Assembly: GCF_905220415.1 (NCBI RefSeq)
Contig: NC_059544.1
Span: 7,628,501 to 7,692,500 of the forward strand
Direction of reading: 5' to 3'
Length of the DNA: 64,000 nucleotides
From: Colias croceus
Taxonomy: Eukaryota; Arthropoda; Insecta; Lepidoptera; Pieridae
The position numbers and the translations under genes are program-made. The notes under the pieces were generated by a model. It made no database searches. It was not told the DNA's origin and worked only from the letters and a program-made list of their open reading frames with translations. Below, piece after piece: positions 46,101 to 58,100 of this stretch (the stretch's first letter is position 1; each line of letters begins with the position of its first letter).

Positions 46101-49100
46101 ATATGTCCACGTGTACCTGTATGAGCTCATGAGTCTCGTGTGCATGTGTCCACGTGTCCCTGTATGAGCGCATGAGTCTCGTGTGCATGTGTCCACGTGT
46201 ACCTGTATGAGCTCATGAGTCTCGTGTGCTGGTGTCCACGTGTACCTGTATGAGCTCATGAGTCTCGTGTGCTGGTGTCCACGTGTACCTGTATGAGCTC
46301 ATGAGTCTCGTGTGCATGTGTCCACGTGTACCTGTATGAGCTCATGAGTCTCGTGTGCATGTGTCCACGTGTACCTGTATGAGCTCATGTGTCTCGTGTG
46401 CATGTGTCCACGTGTACCTGTATGAGCTCATGAGTCTCGTGTGCATGTGTCCACGTGTACCTGTATGAGCTCATGAGTCTCGTGTGCATGTGTCCACGTG
46501 TACCTGTATGAGCTCATGAGTCTCGTGTGCATGTGTCCACGTGTACCTGTATGAGCTCATGAGTCTCGTGTGCATGTGTCCACGTGTACCTGTATGAGCT
46601 CATGAGTCTCGTGTGCATGTGTCCACGTGTACCTGTATGAGCTCATGAGTCTCGTGTGCTGGTGTCCACGTGTACCTGTATGAGCTCACGAGTCTCGTGT
46701 GCATGTGTCCACGTGTACCTGTATGAGCTCATGAGTCTCGTGTGCATGTGTCCACGTGTACCTGTATGAGCTCATGAGTCTCGTGTGCATATGTCCACGT
46801 GTCCCTGTATGAGCTCATGAGTCTCGTGTGCATGTGTCCACGTGTCCCTGTATGAGCTCATGAGTCTCGTGTGCATGTGTCCACGTGTCCCTGTATGAGC
46901 TCATGAGTCTCGTGTGCTGGTGTCCACGTGTACCTGTATGAGCTCATGAGTCTCGTGTGCATGTGTCCACGTGTCCCTGTATGAGCTCATGAGTCTCGTG
47001 TGCATGTGTCCACGTGTCCCTGTATGAGCTCATGAGTCTCGTGTGCATGTGTCCACGTGTACCTGTATGAGCTCATGAGTCTCGTGTGCATGTGTCCACG
47101 TGTACCTGTATGAGCTCATGAGTCTCGTGTGCATGTGTCCACGTGTACCTGTATGAGCTCATGAGTCTCGTTATTTTAACTGTTAGTTGAGTTTTATAAT
47201 CTCACAATTTACTCATTGAGTAAATTTACGTTTGTGAAAAACTAAAATATATTTACGTTAAAATATGGCACTGACAAATTCTATACTAGTGTCATGAAAC
47301 GCGTGCTATGCAGGGAGAGACGATTATTATATTGTACAATGTGCGTGTGAGCTACTACAAGTGTACAAGCGTGTTGGCCGTGGCATGTGTACGCGTGTGA
47401 ATCGCCGCCTATGTGTGCGCGAACCGCTGCACGTGTGCATACGATCCATTGCATATGTGACGCGTGTGTGAGCCAATGTACGTGTGTGCTCGAGTCACTG
47501 TATACTGTCCGTGCGTGTATCTGTGGCACGGACACCTGTACGAGCTCGTCAGTCTCGTTTGCATATATCTGTATGTAACTATGTATATGTATATCTGTAT
47601 GAGTTCATGAGTCTCGTGTGCATATGTCCACGTGTACCTGTATGAGCTCATGAGTCTCGTGTGCATGTGTCCACGTGTCCCTGTATGAGCGCATGAGTCT
47701 CGTGTGCATGTGTCCACGTGTACCTGTATGAGCTCATGAGTCTCGTGTGCTGGTGTCCACGTGTACCTGTATGAGCTCATGAGTCTCGTGTGCATGTGTC
47801 CACGTGTACCTGTATGAGCTCATGAGTCTCATGTGCTGGTGTCCACGTGTACCTGTATGAGCTCATGAGTCTCGTGTGCATGTGTCCACGTGTACCTGTA
47901 TGAGCTCATGAGTCTCGTTTGCATGTGTCCACGTGTACCTGTATGAGCTCATGAGTCTCGTGTGCATGTGTCCACGTGTACCTGTATGAGCTCATGAGTC
48001 TCGTGTGCATGTGTCCACGTGTACCTGTATGAGCTCATGAGTCTCGTGTGCATGTGTCCACGTGTACCTGTATGAGCTCATGAGTCTCGTGTGCATGTGT
48101 CCACGTGTACCTGTATGAGCTCATGAGTCTCGTGTGCATGTGTCCACGTGTACCTGTATGAGCTCATGAGTCTCGTGTGCATGTGTCCACGTGTACCTGT
48201 ATGAGCTCATGAGTCTCGTGTGCATGTGTCCACGTGTACCTGTATGAGCGCATGAGTCTCGTGTGCATGTGTCCACGTGTACCTGTATGAGCTCGTCGGT
48301 CTCCAGGTCGACGGCGGCGGTGGCCTCGTCGAGCACGAGCAGCGGCGTCTTGCGCAGCAGCGCGCGCGCCAGGCACACGAGCTGGCGCTGCCCCACCGAC
48401 AGGTTCTCGCCGCCCTCCGACACCTCGTGCAGCAGCCCCGACGGGAGACCTGCCGATCATAGAATGGTTTTATTTTTGAATGTTTTCGGTTTTTTTTTTT
48501 TAACTTTTAAGCTATTGCATAGCTTCTATCGCGGGCCTTGAGCGCGGGGACCGAATCCAAAAATCCCGCGGCAGTCCCCGAGTGCCACACATCTTTTTTT
48601 TATATAATACTAACAGTAAGTGGTAAATTATTATTTATCTGTATTTTTACGTATTGAAAGCGCTTTTAAACGAAGTCTACTTGAGTAAATATATTATGTT
48701 TCGATTTAAATTTGAATTGAAATACTTAAATAATACAACAAACCATAAATCATAACAACCCATTAAGCTTTACTTCAATTCAATAATCATTAACTGAAAA
48801 TTAATTCATTCAGTAGAACAATCTTGACATAGAAGTACAACTTTACACACACAACATAATCCAACATACCTTGTACAAACGCCTTCAAATGCGCATGCTC
48901 CAACGACCTCCATATATCCTCATCAGAGAAGGCACCAAACGGATCCAGGTTCATACGCAGCGTGCCCGAGAACAGCACGGGGTCCTGCGGGATGATAGTG
49001 ATGCGCGAACGCAGCTGGTGCAGCCCTATTGTCGATATGTCGATACCGTCGATCATGATCTTGCCGCTAGATGGCTCCACTATGCTGTAGAAAAGTTTAT

Positions 49101-52100
49101 CATGTTATATTTTGTAGTCGATATTATTCAATCATAATCTTGTCACTAGATAGCTCCACTATGCACTTTAGATGATTATGTATTATGTTAAAATATGGAC
49201 AAGAAAAAATCAGTGCACGAAGTAAATTGTGAATTTTAATTGGAAAATAATAAATATACAATTCAAATATCGCACCTTCGGTAGAACAAGGGCATAATTG
49301 TCAAAAATTGCCAAAATGACTTAAATATGCAGAAATGCTTTAAAAAGGCCCTTTCAACTGGAGGGACAAAGACATTCGTTTAATTCCTACAAAAAACAGC
49401 CAGATTGAAATAGTGGCGTTGTCATTTTGGCGCTATTTTGTTTCTCTCTTGGCGAGACAAAGTCTCATTGGTTAGTTGTGCCATCGGCGGGGACTGAGCT
49501 AGCTGTCACTTGGAGCGCTAACGTCGTTTATGTAAATATGCCCTATAATGTTTTTGATTTCTGGAACGACAAGGCCATATCTGTCACACTTATGCCTAGT
49601 TTACGATTTAAAAATTGGGAGGACAAAGTCGTTCAGACAATTGTGCCCTTGTCTGTCCAAGATTTGTTATACTCCATGGTCTTAAAAGTAACATTTTATT
49701 CCGATAATTGCTGTAGAGAGCAAAAAAACAAGTTAGTTTTTTAGAAATTTAAACGATAGGACTGCCAATCAAAATACAACAAACACCCACAAATCTATCC
49801 TCAAAAACTTTCGAGTTTACATAATAAATAATAATATTAGTAAGATATTTATTCGTAAATAATTATTTTTCTTTTTCAAATTTGTTTTTGGAATGTATTA
49901 TTTTGCTGTGAACACATTGCCTATAAAATCGATCATACATAAATTAGGGGACCCAGCATAAGCCGATGCCGTCCATTCTGGAATGTAAAACGTGCAAAAA
50001 AAGCTGGCCCAATATCAATATGCACTCCGGCAGAATACATAAGCCTTATAAAAAATGCCACGAAAAAGGAGGAATTATTTAATGTCAAGGAATTGAATTA
50101 TGATTCTTTCTTGTTCTGTTATCTTAATATAATATTATTCCAATTTTTAAAGCGATTCCAAAGAATTTTGCTAGGAAACATAATAGTTTCAGATTGTTGA
50201 AGATGTGTAATGGCTGATTAGTAAGTTTTGATCTCTATTTTTGTGATAAAGTACTGCGGCTTTCTAAAGTGTTTAAGAAAATAAAACATTTATACAAAAA
50301 AACACGTTATTATCATTCCAAAATTATTAACTTAAAGCTTTAGATATGGCCATATTTACAAATTAATTTTCTTGTTGGTGGAACAAGGGCACAAATGTAC
50401 ACCTACTTAAGAAAAAAATATTATTAAAAAAAAACTAGCAGTTTTTAATATTTGTAAACGATACACCTAATAGAATATAGTATATAGTTTATGTCATACA
50501 AAGCAGAACAACCATAAAAAAATTATTATCATAGCTAGACCACATTAAGTACTACAAATATCTTAAAATGGCTCTCCTGTAAAATTGCAAAAACTGTAAT
50601 TGTGCCCTTGTTCTACCGAAGGTGCGATATGTAAAACTGTTTCATACGAATTACATTAACAAGGAATGAATGACAACTATATTGTACACACCAGATAAAA
50701 AAAAAAAAAGAAATACGCATAAATTGCACCAAGCCATTTCTTCCGGGTAAACCAACCAAGGTAAACAATAACCAATAAAACGAATGGAATGTTGGTATGC
50801 AGTTACATTTTTTAAATAACTAAAAGTAAAAGTAATAAGGGGGCCGAGCGCTTGCGTGTATAGAGTATAGAGGGAGGAGGCCAAGCGCTCGCATATACGT
50901 GTATAGACCAGTGGTTCCCAAAGTTGTATGGGCTACGACTCATCTAATACATGTTCCCAAACTCGGGACCCACCTCTAAGAAATTTAACCGTTAACAATA
51001 TACCTAAATAAACGACTTTTCAAATAACAAACAAAGTTTAAGTACATTTTTTTATTAGTTAATTAAATAACTACACTAAAAATTATTTCAATGGGAAAAA
51101 TGAAATTGTTTTCTATTTTTCGTCATGACACTTTTAACATCAACTTCAACTCGAGTCACTTTTAATCGCAGTGAGTTTGATATTATGTCCAATTTATTGC
51201 GATATTTAGTTTTAATGTTCACCATATTAGAAAATCCGGCCTCACATAGGTAAGGGCGCTTGTGCACTACAAGGAATTTAACTGTCCAGCATTCCGATTT
51301 CTTACGGTCCGGTATGGCACGCCATTAATCTAAAATTTAGGTGTCCTCACCGGAAGAGGCCGAGCGTGAGCGTGGACTTGCCGGCGCCGGTGCGGCCGAC
51401 GATGCCGAGCTTCTCGCGCGGCGCCACGGCGCACGTGAGGTCGCGCAGCACGGGCTCGCCCGCGCGGTAGCACAGCGTCAGCCGCTCCAGCTGCAGCGCG
51501 CCCGTCTCCGGCCACGTGGCGCCCGGCCCGCCGCCCACCGACCACGCCGCCTCCTGCGCACGTACACATTCAATTATTTATTAAGCTTGCTTATCTATAC
51601 ATATAATAAATCTGTAGAAGGGTCAATTCTGTACATTGAAAATATTGAAAAAATAACTAGCAGGGGGTGTTACTGGATCGATACCAAACCCAAATATGTG
51701 ATTAAAAAAATTTTTGTCTGTCTGTCTGTCTGTCTGTCTGTATGTGAAGGCATCACGTGAAAACTAACGGTTCGATTTCGATAAAACTTGGTATAATTAT
51801 ACCTTATTATCCTGGGCATAAAATAGGATACTTTTTATCCCGGAAAAATACGTAGAAAAAAAAAATCTTAATTTTTCTTAATTTTACCGCGCGGACGGAG
51901 TCGCGGGCGGAAGCTAGTAATAAAATAAAATTTATTAGCAACTTCAAATATGTATAACATTACAATATTGCTCTGCCTTCTGAACTAGGTAATTACCTGT
52001 ATCTCAGAAGGCAGTGCCTTCCCTTACAAATTCCATATTTCATTATATTATGTAATGTAACCATTACATTACCTTGGACGAAAATGTTCAAGTTATCTGT

Positions 52101-55100
52101 CATTATCATATGTGTAAACATTATTTATACATTTTTGTAATAGTTAACTTTAACAGATCATAGGAAACTGTGTTTCAGGGTCTAAAGCCGGGTATCGATT
52201 TCACGCTCCAAGAAGAACATAGTTGCGCGTTCCAATCAAGCACAACGAATACAATTTTGGGAGGTGCTAATATGTACGTAAGAACGGAATTATCAGTTTA
52301 ATTTAAGCCGCGTGTCAAAGGCAATTCATTGCTGTTTATCGATACACTATTTGTCATTTTATAGTTAAGCTAATGAAAACATGTCCAAAAGTTCAGAGAT
52401 CAGCCATATCAATATTTTAACATTTACAAATGTTTTTAATTACACGTTATACTAAAATATCGGTCACAAAATTAACAATATTTTCAATATATGATATAAC
52501 CTGCTTGGTCTCAGCATATTCCTTTATTCTCTCAACAGCTACAATGTTAGTTTCAACGTCCGAAGTCATCCTTACGAGCCAATTCAGGGTTTGTGTGATC
52601 TGCAATTTGAAATAACACAAACATTACTCCTTACAATTAAGGTTTACTTTGCACAATTAACTATCATATAACCTATAGATACAAAAATTCAATAAACTGC
52701 AGTAAAAACACAACATAATTCTACAGAGATGAGTCTTAAAGACTTGAATAATGAATTTAAATTTATATTAAAATATAAAATAATATTTTGGATAATTAAA
52801 AAGCAACTGACCTGCAACGCATAACTGACAGACAGTCCAACCAAGCCCGGGTCTACAGTCTCCCTACCAAGCACCGCAAACAGCGCCGAGAAGAATATAA
52901 TGAGGTTGCCGATCATCTCGAGCCGTATAGCGAGCCACCTGTTGGCGATGCAGCTGGGGTAGTAGCACAGCTGGTTGTAGTCCACGCCGCGCTCTGATTC
53001 CTCTACAAACCTGTTTTTAGGATATTCACTTATATTAGTATAACTTTTATCTTATAGTGAATCTATACTTAATAATTAATATTATAAGAAGAGTTTGTTT
53101 GATTGTTTGTTTGAACGCGCTAATCTCGGGAACTACTGGTCCGATTTGAAAAATTCTTTCGGTGTTGGATAGCCCATTTATCGAGGAAGGTTATAGGCTA
53201 TATATCATCACGCTACGAACAACAGGGGTGGAGCAACGGGGGTGAAACCGCGCGGAGCAGCTAGTATCTATATAATTTTACTAATTCTACATTGTCATGT
53301 TATAACGGGTTGGAAACACTTGAGAAAGGAGTAATTTGTGGTGAAGAAGTTACCGTTCATCACAGGGTCAGAATTCGTGTATGTATTTTTTAAATATGTT
53401 ATACTTAAATAATGCAGAATGAAATCTAGACAAACTGAATAAATTCAAATTAAAAAAAAAGTAAGATAAAAACTGTTTTATGAAAGACTTACTTAGGATT
53501 ACTGCTGTGTGATTTAATATGATAAGGAATCTGGTAATTTAATGTTTTATGAATAAATAAGAAAACATTTACCTCTCAGTTACGCCATAAGCTCGAATAG
53601 TAGAAGCGCCCGTGATGCTCTCACCAAAGTGAGAGTAAATAGGCGACCGGGACACTGACTCCAGCCTCTTAAGTTGTCGCGACGAGGCCACGTAGAATCT
53701 TTGTATGATGTAGTATACAACTCCGATGGGCAAGATTATCGCCATGAATATCGGTGTCGAGTAACTGATTACGAACAGTGTTCCTAAAACCTGTATAAAT
53801 TTAATTGTTGTAAAAACTATTGTCCAAGGAAAAACTAAACCCATACAATATGTAGAAAAAATCCACTCCGTTCCTTATAGCTTACTTTTTTATTATTCAT
53901 CCACAAAATATAAACTTTATTTTGAGTCACCCTGTATTACATATAGCTTTTTTGTGTTGTGGTTCTGATGCAGATTTTTCTACATATTGTATCAATAAAG
54001 AAAATAAATAATTGAATTTTAATACATAATATAAGTTTTATGTTAGCAATTATGCAAACATTTAATATACTTTTCCAACCTATAAAGCACATTTAACATC
54101 GTAAATCACAAAATTGTATTTATGACTTATGGCACCTCTGTGATATAAAATAAATATGTTATATTGAAATAAATAAGTAAGTAACAATTAATATCTATAT
54201 ATGTAATTTGATATTGGTATTTAACCTTTTGAACGCCAATGACATCTATAGATGTCATGCGCAATCGTGCCCTGTGCGCCAACGACACCTATACATGCCA
54301 AGAAACAGATCATAGATAAATACAAAATAAACATATTAAACCTTTACTTTTACGTGTTTTATTTATACAGTTTATGAACTGAATCCCCAGTTATTAAATA
54401 ATTGTACACAGTAAACAAAATTGCCAAGTAGTTATTCAAATATTTGATGACAAAAAATTACTTAATTAATGGCTAAAAAAGCATGTTCTCTCGCGCCAAT
54501 GACATGTATACGTGCCTACTAGTGATGTAGTGTAATATTCAAGTAACTTCATTAAAATTTCAGCGAAATTACTCTAATTCGCTTAATTTTTGTAATAACT
54601 ACAAAAAAAATATATAAGCTTAGTCACTGAGAAAAAAGGTAAATACTACATTCTTTGGTATAATACCATATTGTCTATATTGTGGATATTGTTGATTTGA
54701 ATATTTTCCTTTTCGCCAATCATGCGCATCCCTAGCACAGTATCGATATGCAATCCCTTCTGCGCCATTGACATGAATAGATGTCGGACTGGTGACGTCG
54801 TAACCGCGTGCCGTGTTGTTAAGTGCGGAAAGTTGTAAAAATATTTTATCGAGTAGGTATCTACCAATATTATAATCAAATAAGTACAAGGCTATTAATG
54901 AGCATAATAATTATATAGATAGGTAGGTAAATACAAGGCTGTTAATGAACATAATGATTATATACAATTGTTGATTTTTTATTTTATCGTCACAAACACA
55001 ATGTATGCGTTCTAGCATAATATTTATTGTCCATGTAATGATAAAAATTCGCTTAGGTCCAAAATGTATAAATATCTCTAAAAATCTGTAGGTACTTACC

Positions 55101-58100
55101 TATTTAGCAGTTTTCAAAATTTATTACCTAATAAGTCTAATCAGTGCCTTTATTAGAATATTCTTATGATACAAATTGTCGCTATGTCATATCAAAATAT
55201 GGTAATTGACCTAAATAGGTACCTACATATTATAATTAGTATTTGTAATAACTCAAGTATTCAACTAAATGATTGGAAAATAAATATGTAGTTTTAATGC
55301 AATTCCCTTTATTTAAAGGTAATAGTTGTTTTGATATTTACAAATAAACACTCCACAATAATACCTATAGTTCATATAAACTTAATAAATAAACTCGATA
55401 AGTTATAATAATATACAGCTACACATCCCTAATCAGAAGCGAGAGATTATAAAAAAAAGGATGGTTGCCCGCGCCATTGGCATGTATACATGCCAATGGG
55501 GCGTAACTGATAGAGAATAGTGCTGTAACTTGCTGCAATTTTATATGTATTTTTGTATCTCAAAAGGTTGATTTTTTTTGTTGATAGTTGCTATAAATGT
55601 GGTCTTAAGTTTTTACAGTAGGAGATGAGGTTAAATAAATATTATTTTTGTGTTATAAGCTGTTCATTCAAATATTCAGACGTGAATTATTATGTTGTCC
55701 TTGTGTTTATCGATAACATTTTGGACTCCCTACTATTTTCAAGGTTATCTCATTGAATTTGTGGCTTGGCGTGGAGGGCACGGCGATGCGTTTTTGCTCT
55801 GGCGGTCAAAAGGTTAACTGGGGTATATAAACCATGATAATATGATTTATGAAATGATATAAATATGACCACACATAAAAAAAACATCCCCTAGTAACTT
55901 CATTCCTAATTCGTGGTTTGGGATCAGTTTATATCGACAAATTCCCTAGTTAGGAATAGTGATAATGGAACAGATAATTTTCGTAAGCACAAATAAACAT
56001 ACAAATAAATCATTGCGGATGCGAAGTGTGCGAGGGCGAACAATATAACATAAATAAAACTTTCGATATCCTTGTAACCAAAAAAAGTATGAAAATGTCC
56101 CTCAAATGTGGTATTCGAAAACCTATGACAAAGAACGATTCCACAAAATGTATAAAATGAGTAAAACTCAAACACAGCGCAAAACGAAATCAAACCCAAA
56201 AAAAAACAACCGACATACCGGTTATCACTTGGCAAATCAAAGACCGTACTTTTTACAGGACATTTTAAGCAATTTTATTAAGAAATGGGAAACATTGTTT
56301 GACCACTTATAAAGTGATTCAAAGGCGTATTAATATTTAATATCTACTATATTAACGTCTTGGATGTGCCAATTGAAACTACCTTTCAAACGAGTAAAAC
56401 CATAAGCAATGATCCAACTTTACCTCAAATGTGCAATACATCACGTCGGAGAGTTGCGAGGGTAGCGAGGTGTCCACGACATCTACGTCTTTAGAGAATC
56501 TAGACAGAATCCGACCGAGAGGCGTTACTTCGAAGGTTTGCAAAGGGGCCTTTAATATATTCCTTAACAAAAGCTCGTGCAAGACCTTTGCCGCCCGCCA
56601 ACACGCCAAATATGGCATTAAATCCGCGAAAATAGACGATATAGCTGCAAAAACGTCCACGTTTATTTAATCCGCTATTTAAGAACGTTAACACCTTCTA
56701 ATGAATACATTTTTTACGACCTATCTATTTTATTTACAGAATAAACCAAAACATGAGGAACGATTGCAGCACTACATGATTCTAAGGCCACTATTGTGCA
56801 AATCTAATGGAATTCTATTGATTCGTGTATTTTTAAAAACGCATGCTCTACATATATTATTAGCATCTAGAAGCAAAAATCGCATAGTTTAAAACAGTTG
56901 CAAAAGGTACAAAGATATGAAATGTCAGTGTTAGTTACTACAATCTACCTATTAGGAGAAAATACTAAGTTTTTTTTATAAACTGATCCCAAGAATGGTA
57001 GTCCCGGCTGAAATTGACATTCCGTACAAGATGAAAAAATATTAAACTGCCTAGAAATTTAACCCCTCATATGATTGAACTAAGAAGCCTCAAAATAGTT
57101 CAACGAATTAAAACTTTGTGCCATTTATGTGTAGAAAAAAAAACGAAAAATAAGAACATGCGGCATTAATTTCTAACAGATTATAAAATGAAAAATTTCA
57201 CAACGGATATGCGGTTTATGCATTTTTATCTTGATAATGATGTAACGGTACGTATTAAATAAGTAAATCCTGCTATTTCAGATTTTTTTGAAGTGAAACA
57301 TCTTTAGGTGCGTATCTTTGAATCTTGCTATAGAAGTTTCACTTCGGACACGTGCTCGGGCACATACGCCCTTTTTTAATTTAGAACTCCGAAAATGCAT
57401 AAACCGCTGGGCCGTCACGTCAGTGGGGGGTGTGTCGCGTACCGCGAAGAAGCAGGCGGTCCAGCCGCGCAGCGTCATGGGCAGCACGTTGTCGAGCACG
57501 TCCACGTCCTTGCTGAAGCGGTTGAGCAGGCGGCCCGTGGGCGTGCAGTCGAAGAAGCCGATGGAGGGCGCGCGCAGCACGCCGGCCAGCAGCTGCGCGT
57601 GCAGCGCGCGCGCCGCCACCAGCGTGCCCAGGTACAGCGCCAGCGACGACACCGACACCGACACCACTGCGCCCAGCCACACGCGCTCTCACACTGCCCG
57701 TGCCCGCACACTGTGTGCACTATGCGTTACGTGCACACGGTGTAGCGGACGGGTGCGTGCATGTATGTGGTGTGTTTGTGTGCGTACTGCGTGCGTTGCA
57801 CGCGGTGTTAAGGATGGTTACGTGTTTGTGTGCGTATGTGTTATGCACGATATTATCACGGGATTGTGTTTGTATGTGCAATGTAAACGAGTGTGTTAAT
57901 AAAGACAAATGATTATTTGTTCTTTTTGTGTTGTATATATGTTTTTCGACACAAGTAAAGTTTTGAATTGCATTTTAAGTTATTGATACAGAAGTATGTA
58001 TAATGTAAAGTGTCAATGTAGAATTTATGGCTAATGTGAATACAATTGAGTTGAATTTTGTTATATTATACAATTACAGTTTAAATGCATACGCAGTTGT

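Larger units (their letters stand above)
43195..48282 (-). repeat. Last MRP intron: four-block higher-order repeat of 43-bp donor-containing units
   Basis: The intron is made of four blocks (43214-44068, 44069-45649, 45650-47170, 47171-48282). Each block has a common 420-445-bp segment starting ttattttaactgttag, followed by a 43-bp tandem array of 10, 21, 26 and 16 units. In gene orientation each unit contains GACTCATGAGCTCATACAG|GTACACG, a near copy of the end of exon 48283-48449 and its splice donor. Block 2 also holds a mobile element. Blocks 3 and 4 share private variants, so they are the most recent duplicates. Confidence 0.92.

Noticed and set aside
43370..47795. Several open frames of 60-130 codons on both strands inside the minisatellite
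   Set aside because: They arise from the tandem repeat cycling through three frames and recur identically in each block; none has a domain or a start context of its own.
43660..48282. Evenly spaced repeats that could suggest a CRISPR array
   Set aside because: The whole 43-bp unit is repeated with no unique spacers, it lies in a eukaryotic intron, and its sequence comes from the adjacent exon end.
57318..57899. Plus-strand open frames over the GC- and GT-rich MRP segment
   Set aside because: They are antisense shadows of the version 1 alternative exon and of the low-complexity GT tract next to it.
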